Positions 44,528 through 53,326 are shown, counted from the first letter of the stretch. The stretch is DNA of 64,000 bases from Vibrio proteolyticus NBRC 13287 (GCF_000467125.1 NZ_BATJ01000006.1:62001-126000); one strand, 5' to 3'. Translations and numbers: made by a program. The notes: a model not told the origin generated them from the letters alone.

Positions 44528-44881
44528 ATGAGAAAACTAACTATCCTTACCAGCGCTGCACTGTTGATGATGTCAGGTGTTGCCTTTGCAAATGGCGCTT
44601 ACTCAACCGCAGCAAAAACTGCTCAGATGACGGGGCAGGTTGTTGCGTCCAAAGATCAGGCGTATCAGGAAGGGCAGCAAATGCTCAGTGATTTGAAATC
44701 CAAATCGTCCTATGAATTAAGCCAGGCCTTGCCAACCCGGATGGATCCCATCAATAGACGCTCTTTCCAAATCACAAATTCGGAAGTGACGGTGAAAGAG
44801 TCGATGAATAACGGCCAAATTGCGTATCAGCCGATTGTGAATGTCAGCTACGAATACGACTACCGTGACGGTAAATATTAA
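44528..44881 (+). CDS. DUF3316 domain secreted protein
   Basis: A 117-residue exported protein. It has a signal peptide (MRKLTILTSAALLMMSGVAFA, cleavage after AFA at 21) and a mature domain with AYQEGQQMLSDLKSKSSYELSQAL and the terminal VSYEYDYRD. This matches DUF3316, a family common in Vibrio envelopes with unknown function. Family members can be induced by stress or cell contact, but nothing here shows that. AGGAG six bases upstream fixes the ATG at 44528 over an earlier in-frame one. Confidence 0.85.
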   Translation: MRKLTILTSAALLMMSGVAFANGAYSTAAKTAQMTGQVVASKDQAYQEGQQMLSDLKSKSSYELSQALPTRMDPINRRSFQITNSEVTVKESMNNGQIAYQPIVNVSYEYDYRDGKY

Positions 44882-44905
44882 TTATTGTTTAAGCTAGCAC
44901 TTTTT

Positions 44906-44928
44906 AGCGGCCGTTTTGGCCGCTTTTT
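44906..44928 (+). terminator. Rho-independent terminator
   Basis: A 7-bp stem AGCGGCC / GGCCGCT with loop GTTTT, followed by a T-run. It ends the DUF3316 gene. Confidence 0.88.
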
Positions 44929-44952
44929 GATGATTATTACCCAGTTTCTTTA

Positions 44953-45732
44953 TTACGCTGTTGCTTTAGCGTCTTCGCGCTTAATGACTTTATGACCCTC
45001 TTCGGTGACGCCATTTTTCCAGTAGCTACTGATGTAAATGAACTCGCGATCCACACCGTGTTCATTGCGGAAGTATTGACGCAATGCGCGCATTGATTCG
45101 AATTCACATGCACACCAAACAGACGCATTGCCCGCCAACCAGTTTTTTGCTTTCACCTTTTCGACAAAACGGTTGGTCTTGGTATCGGCGATGACCCAAT
45201 CCAGTGTTACGCCTGCTGGCCCCTCAAGGGCCTGAATATCGTCTTTATCCTGTATTTCGATGACGGCATAACCACGCGCATTTTCGGGTAAGGAGGCCAG
45301 TTTGACAGACAACGCTGGCAGAGCGGTCATATCGGCGGTGAGGAAGAACCAGTCTGCGTCGGTATTCAGGTTTTGGATGGTTCCCGGGCCTGCAATGGTG
45401 ATGGTGTCACCGGGTTTTGCTTGCATGGCCCAGCGAGCGGCATGACCACAACTCGTATCATTCACCTGATGACGAACGAAATCGACGGTGACTGTCGCAG
45501 ACTGATGATCGATTTCGCGAATCGTATAGGTGCGCATAACTGGCCGGGCGTTGTCATCCAATACGCTCAGATCGGTACCGCCTTCTGGCGTGAACAACAA
45601 TTTAATGTAACCACCGGCACAATCGGTAGGAAAACGACTCAGTCCGTCCCCTTGCAACACGATACGTTGCATATTGGGCGTCAGTTGCGTGGTCGATAAG
45701 ACAACAAGCGAGGTAGGGGTCGGTTTATTCAT
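44953..45732 (-). CDS. Siderophore-interacting protein (ViuB/FAD-binding reductase)
   Basis: A 259-residue siderophore-interacting protein. The N-terminal FAD-binding barrel (RPVMRTYTIREID is the R-x-Y-T flavin motif) and the C-terminal SIP domain (DWFFLTADMTALPALSVKL, then VWCACEFESMRALRQYFRNE and YISSYWKNG) match ViuB-type ferric-siderophore reductases that release iron in the cytosol. A Fur box upstream supports iron regulation. No siderophore receptor or synthesis gene is nearby, so it probably serves xenosiderophores or a distant cluster. Confidence 0.93.
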   Translation of the reverse strand: MNKPTPTSLVVLSTTQLTPNMQRIVLQGDGLSRFPTDCAGGYIKLLFTPEGGTDLSVLDDNARPVMRTYTIREIDHQSATVTVDFVRHQVNDTSCGHAARWAMQAKPGDTITIAGPGTIQNLNTDADWFFLTADMTALPALSVKLASLPENARGYAVIEIQDKDDIQALEGPAGVTLDWVIADTKTNRFVEKVKAKNWLAGNASVWCACEFESMRALRQYFRNEHGVDREFIYISSYWKNGVTEEGHKVIKREDAKATA

Positions 45733-45788
45733 AATTTTTCTCTGTGTAATGTAACTGCTTAAGCATATGGGGCAATGATACGAAATTC

Positions 45789-45807
45789 AATGATAACTAT
45801 TATCATT
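45789..45807. promoter_or_regulatory. Fur box
   Basis: AATGATAACTATTATCATT is a perfect palindrome (8-bp arms, 3-base centre) about 57 bases upstream of the siderophore-interacting protein start. It closely matches the Fur consensus of NATAAT repeats. Confidence 0.88.
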
Positions 45808-45836
45808 TACTTAATTTTACACTGGGACAATAAAAA

Positions 45837-45857
45837 AGCCCCTGACTGGCAGGGGCT
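45837..45857 (-). terminator. Rho-independent terminator of the POT-like gene
   Basis: AGCCCCTG / CAGGGGCT with a five-base loop, followed on the minus strand by TTTTTTA. Confidence 0.9.
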
Positions 45858-45874
45858 GGTTGGAAAAGAAGACG

Positions 45875-47353
45875 TTAGGCCTGTTCGGGCTGTGCCAGTT
45901 TATCCCCCGGCTCCTGACGGGCGGCTTCCAGCATTTTGCGAATGATGAAAGAGCAAACCAGAGCAATGGCGACCATAACGACAGCCAGTACCGTCAGCAG
46001 TTGGAAATAATCGCCGTAAACGGTTTGCACAATTTGTTGGGTAACTGCCTGGCCTTTCTCAAGCGCGATGGATGTCGAGAAAACCGCGCCAACAATGCCA
46101 CTCAGCGCCATCGCAACCGAGAACAGGCTAACTGAAAAGTTCTCGATGTGTTTAGGGGCTACAGAAAGAATAAAGGCCACCACCAGGCTACCGACAATCA
46201 CTTCTGCAAAGGCCTGAAAGAAGTGAATCGCAAGGAAGATTTCCGGACGGATGATGGCGTTTTCACCCACATTCGTTACAGCCAACGTCAGAATACCAAA
46301 CGCGATGGCAGTGAACACGAACGCAAATCCGATTTTGGTGGCGGTTGAGAAGTTGATCCCGTGCTTTTCGAGTGAGGAGAAAGTCAGCGCTATCACCGGA
46401 CCGGCGACGATACACCATAGCGGGTTCATGGCCATAGAGGCCTCCGGAGCAATGGGAATGAGGCCAAACAGGTCGCCGCGCATGGTATTGATGGTCACCA
46501 TGGTCATTGATGTCATCATCTGACCGTAATATATGAAGAAACAAGTTGTCAGAACCGTCATGATCAGAATGGTGCCCATTTTGAGGGCATCCGATTTATC
46601 CGATTTCAGCATCAGTGAAATGAAATATAAGATCGCCGCAGCGCCAATCGCATAAACGATATTCTGGCCGACGTCCATGTTGGAGAACATGAAAAAGACC
46701 AGCCCTACCATGGCGGCTGACAAGGCGAAGAATGCAGCCCAGTTTTTAGTACTCACTGATGCCTGATCGATATCCGCCCCAACGCTGACCAGTTTTTTAT
46801 TGAACACAATCAGCGTAATGAACGCCAGACCTGCCATGGTCGCCGACAGGCCAAAGCTGCCGTTGAAACCAATGGCCAGCACAAACATTGGGAACAGATA
46901 TTGTCCCAGCAAAGCACCGACGTTGTTGACGGAATAGTTCACCGGATAGCCGTTTTCAAAGTCTTCTTCTGTGGCAAAAGTACGCTTGTATAAACTGGGG
47001 TAAGAAGGAGACATCAGGCCTCGGGCATAACTGGCCAGCGCAATACCCACCAGGCTCATAGGGACGTTGGTGGCTGAAGCACCCAGCACCAATAGTATGT
47101 AGCCTGTAGCAAAGGTACCGTAGGCAATGGTGAGAGAACGGTATGCCCCAAGGAACTTGTCGGCGATAAAGCCACCGGCGATGGCAAACAGGGGGCCAAT
47201 TGAAGAAAAAGCACCCACCACCATCATGGTGTCCGCTTCGCTATACCCTAGATCTTCTAAGAAGAAACGGGTCAGGATGACCATGACACCATAAAAGGAA
47301 AGGCCAAACATGGCCTGGCAAAACATCATTGATTTATTGAGTTTATTCCACAT
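45875..47353 (-). CDS. POT/PTR2-like MFS transporter lacking ExxER
   Basis: A 492-residue inner-membrane carrier with about 14 helices. GGFIADKFLGAYRSL (about 60-74) is the POT family signature, and YSVNNVGALLGQYLFP fits the second conserved region. POT proteins import di- and tripeptides with protons, using E-x-x-E-R-F-x-Y-Y-G in helix 1. Here the equivalent is CQAMFGLSFYG, so both glutamates and the arginine are lost. Its substrate or coupling may therefore differ. A terminator follows, and it is divergent from the M14 gene. Confidence 0.82.
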   Translation of the reverse strand: MWNKLNKSMMFCQAMFGLSFYGVMVILTRFFLEDLGYSEADTMMVVGAFSSIGPLFAIAGGFIADKFLGAYRSLTIAYGTFATGYILLVLGASATNVPMSLVGIALASYARGLMSPSYPSLYKRTFATEEDFENGYPVNYSVNNVGALLGQYLFPMFVLAIGFNGSFGLSATMAGLAFITLIVFNKKLVSVGADIDQASVSTKNWAAFFALSAAMVGLVFFMFSNMDVGQNIVYAIGAAAILYFISLMLKSDKSDALKMGTILIMTVLTTCFFIYYGQMMTSMTMVTINTMRGDLFGLIPIAPEASMAMNPLWCIVAGPVIALTFSSLEKHGINFSTATKIGFAFVFTAIAFGILTLAVTNVGENAIIRPEIFLAIHFFQAFAEVIVGSLVVAFILSVAPKHIENFSVSLFSVAMALSGIVGAVFSTSIALEKGQAVTQQIVQTVYGDYFQLLTVLAVVMVAIALVCSFIIRKMLEAARQEPGDKLAQPEQA

Positions 47354-47562
47354 AAAATTCTCTTCCAGTACGTTTAGTATAGTATTTTATGCTTATTATT
47401 TTATCATTTGTGGTAATTGATAATTTGAAACAACCATCCCAAAAAGCACACGATATTCACTATTTTTTCTAATCTTCGCATATGAATTTCTAATGGGTAT
47501 GCTCCAATACATTTGCATTGGGTGATATTTATCCGAATGGGTGCTGTTATGGGAGGAAACGC

Positions 47563-47589
47563 ATGCTGATCCGGTTTGCTTTGTGTTAG
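47563..47589 (+). CDS. Possible 8-codon leader ORF
   Basis: GGGAGG is followed six bases later by an ATG opening eight codons (MLIRFALC) and a TAG, 40 bases before the M14 gene start. The good ribosome site suggests a leader peptide, but nothing proves translation. Confidence 0.3.
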   Translation: MLIRFALC

Positions 47590-47629
47590 CCTGAGAGCTT
47601 ATGGCTCAGATGCAAAGGTGAGTAAATCA

Positions 47630-48754
47630 ATGAAGATTTTTAGCAACTTCGACAGTGGCAGCATTCACATCGTTAGCGCCGACGATAAGGACAACATCCA
47701 GTTACGGATCCCGAATGACAACCAGTCTGAATTCTATCAGTGGTTCCATTTTCGTCTTGAAAGTGAGGCGGATGTGGCACACACATTCCATATCGGTCAA
47801 CTGGCGAAATCGGCGTATCCGGAAGGGTGGAAAGATTATGATGTTGTGGCGTCTTACGACCGTGAAGAATGGTTCCGTGTCCCTGCCGAATTTGATGGTG
47901 ATACGCTGAGTTTTACGGTGATCCCTGAACGTGGCTCAATGTATTTCGCTTATTTTGCGCCTTACAGTTATGAGCGCCATCTGGATTTACTTCATCAGGC
48001 ACAAAGCGAACACCACTGCACGCTGGAAACTCTGGGTCATACACTGGATGGCAATGACATGAGCCTGCTGACTTTCGGTGAGCCCGGGGAAGGTAAGAAG
48101 AATATCTGGATCATTGCACGTCAGCACCCGGGTGAAACCATGGCGGAGTGGTTTATTGAAGGCGTGGTTAACCGCCTGCTGGACGACAGTGATACCGTCA
48201 GCCGCGCGCTATTGGAAAAAGCGGTGCTGTATGTGGTGCCAAACATGAACCCAGATGGCAGCATTCGTGGCCACTTGCGTACCAACGCCGTGGGTGTGAA
48301 CCTGAACCGTGAATGGCAGACGCCGTCGATGGACAAGAGTCCGGAAGTGTTCTTAGTGCGTGAACGTATGTTGCAAACTGGCGTGGATATGTTCCTGGAC
48401 ATTCATGGTGACGAAGCGATTCCATATAACTTTGTGGCCGGCTCTGAAGGGATCCCGTCGTATGATCAGCGTCTGGCTGAGCTGGAAAAAGCGTTTAAAG
48501 TGGCGTTGTTCACCATTACACCGGAGTTCCAGGACGAAGTCGGCTACGACAAGGACGAGCCGGGCAAGGCTAATCTGACCGTAGGTTCAAACTGGGTGGC
48601 AGAGCAGTTCAAGTGTTTGTCTTACACCATTGAAATGCCGTTTAAGGACAATAACAACTACCCGGATCCGCTTTACGGCTGGTCGCCTGAGCGCAGTGTC
48701 CTGTTTGGACAAGACATATTAGCCGCCGCGCTGGCTGTGACCGATAAGATTTAA
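47630..48754 (+). CDS. M14-family carboxypeptidase (cytosolic carboxypeptidase-like)
   Basis: A 374-residue zinc carboxypeptidase of the CCP/Nna1-like branch. An N-terminal beta-sandwich (residues 1-115, FYQWFHFRLES being typical) precedes the peptidase domain. Zn ligands are H166 and E169 (RQHPGETMAEW) and H259 (DIHGDEAIPYN). Substrate residues lie in GVNLNREW (222-229), and a candidate catalytic glutamate is in SYTIEMPFK. Bacterial members lack a signal peptide and act on unknown peptides. AAAGGTGA precedes the ATG at 47630, and a strong terminator follows. Confidence 0.9.
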   Translation: MKIFSNFDSGSIHIVSADDKDNIQLRIPNDNQSEFYQWFHFRLESEADVAHTFHIGQLAKSAYPEGWKDYDVVASYDREEWFRVPAEFDGDTLSFTVIPERGSMYFAYFAPYSYERHLDLLHQAQSEHHCTLETLGHTLDGNDMSLLTFGEPGEGKKNIWIIARQHPGETMAEWFIEGVVNRLLDDSDTVSRALLEKAVLYVVPNMNPDGSIRGHLRTNAVGVNLNREWQTPSMDKSPEVFLVRERMLQTGVDMFLDIHGDEAIPYNFVAGSEGIPSYDQRLAELEKAFKVALFTITPEFQDEVGYDKDEPGKANLTVGSNWVAEQFKCLSYTIEMPFKDNNNYPDPLYGWSPERSVLFGQDILAAALAVTDKI

Positions 48755-48761
48755 CCTTTTA

Positions 48762-48790
48762 AAACGCAGGCGTTGAGCCTGCGTTTTTTA
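48762..48790 (+). terminator. Rho-independent terminator
   Basis: A 10-bp stem AAACGCAGGC / GCCTGCGTTT with loop GTTGA and a T-run. Confidence 0.92.
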
Positions 48791-48889
48791 TGCCGTTAGA
48801 AAATCTGCGGGCAGGCGTAAGATGTTCTTGCTACGCCGCCGCCCTGTTCAGCGTTACTCTGCGAGTAAGCAAATGAACAGGGAATTATT

Positions 48890-50293
48890 ATGTCTCACCA
48901 TCCTTCCTTTTGGTTTAAACAAGCGCTTGAACAAGAAATAGCGTCGGCCCCGCACGTACTCTCTCAAGATACTCAGGCCGATGTCGCGATAGTCGGAGGC
49001 GGCTACACTGGGCTGTGGACCGCAATTTTGATCAAGCAGCAACAGCCGGATCTGGATGTTGTCGTGATAGATAAAGGGCTGTGTGGCAGCGGCGCATCCG
49101 GAGCGAATGGTGGCTGCATGCTGACCTGGTCGACCAAATACCCAACGCTGAAACGCTTGTTTGGTGAGCAGCACGCCTCGTGGCTGGTGCGAGAATCTGA
49201 ACAGGCGGTGTATGAGATTGAAACCTTCTGCCAAAAGTATGGAATAGAAGCGGAGTTGCGCCGCAGCGGGACCTACTACACCGCGACCAACCCAGCACAA
49301 AAAGATACCATGCAACCTACAGTGGATGAGCTTGAGCGTTTGGGTATCAACAGTTGGCATGCATGTCGTGATGAAGACATTGCTATGTTGGCAGGCTCCC
49401 GCCGACATATTCAGGGTTATTATTCAGCCGCAGCAGGGTCCGTTCAGCCGGCGTTGTTAGTGCGAGGATTACGCCGTCATGCTATCGGGCTTGGTGTGCG
49501 GATATATGAAAATACGCCGATGACAGAATTGACGTTTGGTGAACCAGCGAAGGTGCATACACCTCAGGGAATCATCTCAGCCAATAAAGTGGTGTTGGCA
49601 CTGAATGCCTGGATGGTTGAGCATTTTCGACAGCTCAAACGCAGTATCGTTGTGGTGTCTTCTGACATGGCGATCACCGCGCCGATTCCGGAGCTGCTGA
49701 AACAACACGGGCCGGAGCCGGGTTGTGCGGTGGTGGATTCACGTATTTTCGTCCATTACTACCGGGATACGCCGGACGGACGTTTGATGTTGGGAAAAGG
49801 GGGCAACCGGTTTTCATTTGCGAATCGGGTTGATCCTATGTTCAATCAGCCAACGCGGTACCTGTCGTTGTTGACGCGCTCTTTCCAATGCCTGTTTCCT
49901 GATCTTGGTTCGGTTCGTTTCGATTATCACTGGAGTGGCGGCTCGGATCGTTCGGTCACGGGTCTGCCGTTCTTTGGCCACTTAGAGGAGCAACAGAATA
50001 TCTGCTATGGATTCGGTTATTCTGGTAATGGTGTGGTACAGACGAGAATTGGCGGAAAAATTCTGTCCTCACTGGTTTTGGAACAAGATAATGACTGGGC
50101 CAACTGTGGACTGGCAAAAGGGCCGTTGGGATACTTTCCTCCAGAGCCTTTTCGCTGGCTTGGTGCAATGGTGGTGCGCGATGCAGTCCGACGTAAAGAA
50201 GCAGCAGAAGACCGTGAAGAACGCCCCCGGCGGATGGATAAGTGGCTATCGAAGCTCGCTGCTGCGGCCGGCAAAGCCGATAAACTGGCGTAA
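48890..50293 (+). CDS. FAD-dependent oxidoreductase (DAO/PuuB-like amine oxidase)
   Basis: A 467-residue flavoprotein of the D-amino-acid-oxidase fold. The dinucleotide-binding motif VAIVGGGYTGLWTA lies at about 27-40. GSGASGANGGCMLTWS follows and the C-terminal FGYSGNGVVQTRIGG closes the FAD site. The pattern suits gamma-glutamylputrescine or glycine/sarcosine-type oxidases. The amine substrate is unknown. It has a GcvA-like LysR gene 63 bases downstream on the same strand, so the pair may be coregulated. Confidence 0.88.
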   Translation: MSHHPSFWFKQALEQEIASAPHVLSQDTQADVAIVGGGYTGLWTAILIKQQQPDLDVVVIDKGLCGSGASGANGGCMLTWSTKYPTLKRLFGEQHASWLVRESEQAVYEIETFCQKYGIEAELRRSGTYYTATNPAQKDTMQPTVDELERLGINSWHACRDEDIAMLAGSRRHIQGYYSAAAGSVQPALLVRGLRRHAIGLGVRIYENTPMTELTFGEPAKVHTPQGIISANKVVLALNAWMVEHFRQLKRSIVVVSSDMAITAPIPELLKQHGPEPGCAVVDSRIFVHYYRDTPDGRLMLGKGGNRFSFANRVDPMFNQPTRYLSLLTRSFQCLFPDLGSVRFDYHWSGGSDRSVTGLPFFGHLEEQQNICYGFGYSGNGVVQTRIGGKILSSLVLEQDNDWANCGLAKGPLGYFPPEPFRWLGAMVVRDAVRRKEAAEDREERPRRMDKWLSKLAAAAGKADKLA

Positions 50294-50356
50294 GCGTCAC
50301 CAAAGTGTCACAGCTTGTTCATACAATGCGAGGTAAATCCTTTAGCCGAAATTCTG

Positions 50357-51229
50357 ATGCCATCACTGCCACCTCTTAATGCATTGCGCGCTTTTGAAGC
50401 GACGGCGCGTCACCTGAGTTTTACAAAAGCCGCCGCGGAGCTGAATGTCACCCGGGCGGCGGTCAGCCAACAAGTAAAGCAACTGGAGCATTTTCTCGAT
50501 GCCCGATTGGTTGAGCGCAAAGGCAGCCAATTGAGCCTGACTCAGCATGCGCTTCGTTATCTACCGGTTCTGACCAATAGCTTTCAGAGTGTGTCGGCCA
50601 GTACCGAACAGTTATTTCTCAAAAAGCAGCGCGCAGAGTTGCATGTTAGGGTAGCGCAAAGCTTTTGCCATCAATGGTTGATTCCTAGGTTAGCTGACTT
50701 CAGGAGACAGTTTCCGGACCTTGCGATCAAGCTTACTACTACGTCCGATCCGTTGCCGGATGACAGTCGTTGCGCTGATATCGAGATCCTCAATGGCTAT
50801 CCGGGAAGCTATGCGAGTTATACGGCAAGGCGATTGACCCATGAGCGCTGGGTCATTGTCGCCAGTCCGGGTTATCTGAAGCTGAATCCGATTCGCACAA
50901 TGCATGAACTTCTGGCGGCGGATAAGTTGGCGATCAGCGGTTATCAGGAGAATTGGGCACAGATGTTCAGCCAGTATGGATTGGCAAAGCGCCGTTTAAC
51001 CATGTCGATACAGTTTGATCATACCTTGTTAGCGGTGGAAGCGGCGGTCAACCATCTTGGTGTGCTCATGGTGCGTGATGTGCTGGTGCAGGAAGCGCTC
51101 AGGCAGGGAGCCTTGTGTCGGGTCGGAGAGTATGGCCTGGTAACGGAGGGAGGGCATTACCTGATTGTGCGTCACCAGAGTCCGATTTCGGATCACTTTT
51201 GTCACTGGCTGACTCAGGCCTTGCAATAA
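50357..51229 (+). CDS. LysR family regulator (GcvA-like)
   Basis: A 290-residue LysR regulator whose N-terminus LPPLNALRAFEATARHLSFTKAAAELNVTRAAVSQQVKQLE is characteristic of the GcvA/AmpR subgroup. A PBP-like effector domain follows from about residue 90. The ATG at 50357 gives that standard start; upstream in-frame codons do not fit the family. It follows the amine oxidase gene and is its likely regulator. Confidence 0.92.
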   Translation: MPSLPPLNALRAFEATARHLSFTKAAAELNVTRAAVSQQVKQLEHFLDARLVERKGSQLSLTQHALRYLPVLTNSFQSVSASTEQLFLKKQRAELHVRVAQSFCHQWLIPRLADFRRQFPDLAIKLTTTSDPLPDDSRCADIEILNGYPGSYASYTARRLTHERWVIVASPGYLKLNPIRTMHELLAADKLAISGYQENWAQMFSQYGLAKRRLTMSIQFDHTLLAVEAAVNHLGVLMVRDVLVQEALRQGALCRVGEYGLVTEGGHYLIVRHQSPISDHFCHWLTQALQ

Positions 51230-51230
51230 A

Positions 51231-51253
51231 CAACCGCAGCGTTGCTGCGGTTG
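51231..51253. terminator. Stem-loop between convergent genes
   Basis: A perfect 10-bp stem CAACCGCAGC / GCTGCGGTTG with loop GTT and no T-run. A bidirectional terminator is likely. Confidence 0.75.
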
Positions 51254-51258
51254 GTGGG

Positions 51259-51933
51259 TTATTCTGACCGATTGGCGGACGCCAGATCGGTTTTTTGCTC
51301 TTTCAGCAGAGTGACCGCCAGTTTGGTATCCTCTATCAATTGGCTAGTGTCTGCGTCGTCTGTATTTCTCAGCGGCAAAACCAGATAGTGAATACTGCCA
51401 TCTTCTCTGGTGACGCCCGTTGCAATGATCACATCACCTTCAGACGCGGTACCGAAATACTCTGAGACCACCTCTGTTTCACTGACTCCGTAGCTGTCCA
51501 GGTAATCTGGATCCGTATTGTCAAACATGATCATCGAACCTTGTTTGATTGACGCTCGCAACTGAGTCTGTTTGTGCTCATCAAAGGGATAATCTGTGGT
51601 ACTGATGTAGCTCACTTCTTCCGCTTCAATGAAGTCGTACAGTTCATTACTCAGTGGTGTGATTGGGGCTGACAACCATGGGGTGGTTTCAACCGTCTCA
51701 GAAACCACATCGACGTGAGCTGGTATGGGTGAGACGGACGCGACAGTTTGGGTGTCATCGGAGTTTGAGGCTGGCACCACTGCTGTCTCAGTGGGGGGAG
51801 TCTCATTTTGTGCCTCGATGGCTGCTTCAATGTCGGCTGGCGACGTCGCTGGTGTCGAACTCAACCAGAGGATGCCGAGTGCGGCACACACGGTCAGCGC
51901 GCTACCAATCAGGAGTGATTTTTTGTTTGCCAT
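51259..51933 (-). CDS. Membrane-anchored acidic protein downstream of the toxin gene
   Basis: A 224-residue protein with one N-terminal membrane helix (about 7-27) and a threonine/glutamate-rich linker (30-100). A soluble domain at about 105-215 reads ELYDFIEAEEVSYISTTDYPFDEHKQTQ, then GSMIMFDNTDPDYLDSYGVS and GDVIIATGVTREDG. I do not recognise the domain. It is strongly acidic and has no Cys after the anchor. It lies 79 bases after the leukocidin-like gene on the same strand, so it could be a toxin-release, chaperone or immunity factor, but that is only context. The ATG at 51933 marks the anchor start. Confidence 0.65.
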   Translation of the reverse strand: MANKKSLLIGSALTVCAALGILWLSSTPATSPADIEAAIEAQNETPPTETAVVPASNSDDTQTVASVSPIPAHVDVVSETVETTPWLSAPITPLSNELYDFIEAEEVSYISTTDYPFDEHKQTQLRASIKQGSMIMFDNTDPDYLDSYGVSETEVVSEYFGTASEGDVIIATGVTREDGSIHYLVLPLRNTDDADTSQLIEDTKLAVTLLKEQKTDLASANRSE

Positions 51934-52012
51934 TGGAATTATCTTGCCGTTATTCGTCGCAGGAAAAAGCCGGCAACCACACGTCATCAGTTTGTGGCCA
52001 CCGGCAAAACTG

Positions 52013-52930
52013 TTAATGGTAGAGCGCGTCGTTCCAGGCGATGGTTACGGCTCGGCTGGTTTCGGTCCACTGACTGTTGTCGTGGTTTTTCTTCCAGGTA
52101 TTTTCTGGAGTGGTGTACCAACTGCACCAGTCGCGACCAAAGTAGTAGTTGGTTTTACGCCAGCCTGCGACCAGTTTGATCTCTGTTGTTTCCTGACCAT
52201 CCTGAATGTCATTTTTACGGTAAACCGCGCCGACCTGTGGTTTGAAGTCAGAACGCATGACAACAGGCAGTTCGTTATAGTCAATCAGGTTGCCCATGTC
52301 GCAGCTGGTCCAGCGATACAGTAACCAGTCTTTTGCTGGCGTGTGGTTACGGATGGTGCGGTTTTCGATTAACCAACTGATGCTCTCGTTGGTCTGGTTA
52401 AAGTCCGCAACCGTCTGGAACTCTGGTTGATCGTAAGTCACTCGATTGCTCCAGGAAATACCACCGTTTATTGATGGAGACTGTGACGCGGTAAAGCCCA
52501 GGTTAAAGTCCAGCGATTCGCTTACCGATGCTGTCGCAATGGTATTTTCCGGAGCGTGACTCATATGACGCAGAGGTGCACCATTGAGGTAGCTTAACGC
52601 CAACTTAAACGCTGTTGGAACCGTGTAGCGGTAATCCCCACCGAACGCGAACCCATAGATTTGTTCTTTGTTCGGAACGTTCGTCATATCGAAACCTGAG
52701 CCGCCGTTTAGGATCAATTTCGCTTCTTTGGCGCCATTAGGCAGTAAAGTCTGATTCCAGACGTTTTCCAGGGAGTAAATTAAGCGGATTTTTTTAGCGC
52801 GAGCGTCGCTATCATCCAGTTCTAGCAGGGTAGAGGTGTAAGCTTTCAGCGTGTCTTCAGCGTGTGCAGGTGCCAAAGCGCCAACCAAAGCGAGTGCAAT
52901 GACACTCGCAGAAAGGTGCCGTTTTTTCAT
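52013..52930 (-). CDS. Leukocidin/hemolysin family beta-pore-forming toxin (VPRH-like)
   Basis: A 305-residue secreted toxin. The signal peptide (MKKRHLSASVIALALVGALAPAHA) is cut after residue 24. The cap/rim pattern of the staphylococcal alpha-hemolysin family is visible: KIRLIYSLENVW, YGFAFGGDYRYTVPTAFKLAL, a glycine/serine-rich stem at about 130-165 (ESLDFNLGFTASQSPS), and a C-terminal strand NSQWTETSRAVTIAWN that parallels KWTDRSSERYKIDWE. A homologous 305-residue hemolysin, VPRH, has been described in V. proteolyticus. It should be exported, bind host membranes and form an oligomeric beta-barrel. An AT-rich promoter region lies upstream. Confidence 0.87.
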   Translation of the reverse strand: MKKRHLSASVIALALVGALAPAHAEDTLKAYTSTLLELDDSDARAKKIRLIYSLENVWNQTLLPNGAKEAKLILNGGSGFDMTNVPNKEQIYGFAFGGDYRYTVPTAFKLALSYLNGAPLRHMSHAPENTIATASVSESLDFNLGFTASQSPSINGGISWSNRVTYDQPEFQTVADFNQTNESISWLIENRTIRNHTPAKDWLLYRWTSCDMGNLIDYNELPVVMRSDFKPQVGAVYRKNDIQDGQETTEIKLVAGWRKTNYYFGRDWCSWYTTPENTWKKNHDNSQWTETSRAVTIAWNDALYH

Positions 52931-53301
52931 TGTTGTGTCCTATTTTAGGCTGCTCATAAAGTTTATTTATTATTTTCTAATAAGCTTTATGAGTATTTTC
53001 TTATATGGATGTTTATTGATTTTCACTTAATAAATAAGCCCGTGGAGTTTGCTTTTTATATTTTAATAAAAAAAGGAAAATAACGAATTAGTGGGATTAA
53101 GATCTCATTATGTGCGACTCTACATCTTAAATAACAATGAATTAGCATTGGTTTAATAAGTTTATTCTATTTAAGTTTATTCTATTTAAGTTTATCCTGT
53201 TTTTGTTATCGCTTATTTAAATGGTTTATTTGAAAATAAAACAGGAAGAAATAATTAATAATTTTTCGTTGTTTATTTATTTTATTGTAATTGTTAAATA
53301 A
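52931..53301. other. AT-rich toxin promoter region
   Basis: About 370 bases of very low GC, full of TTTA and TTAA strings, with no gene. It holds the toxin promoter, the tandem repeat at 53161 and probably silencer sites. Confidence 0.55.
53161..53199. repeat. 15-bp tandem direct repeat
   Basis: TTTATTCTATTTAAG occurs twice head to tail (53161-53175, 53176-53190) and a third partial unit, TTTATCCTG, follows. It lies about 230-270 bases upstream of the toxin start. Confidence 0.85.
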
Positions 53302-53326
53302 TAAAGGCAGGTGCTGCCTGCCTTTA
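53302..53326. terminator. Hairpin after the serine dehydratase gene
   Basis: A 10-bp stem TAAAGGCAGG / CCTGCCTTTA with loop TGCTG. On the minus strand it lies after the sdaA-like stop and is followed by T-rich sequence. Confidence 0.8.

Noticed and set aside
48854..49408. 184-codon minus-strand frame over the FAD oxidoreductase start
   Set aside because: It is antisense to a well-supported flavoprotein and has no motifs or ribosome site.
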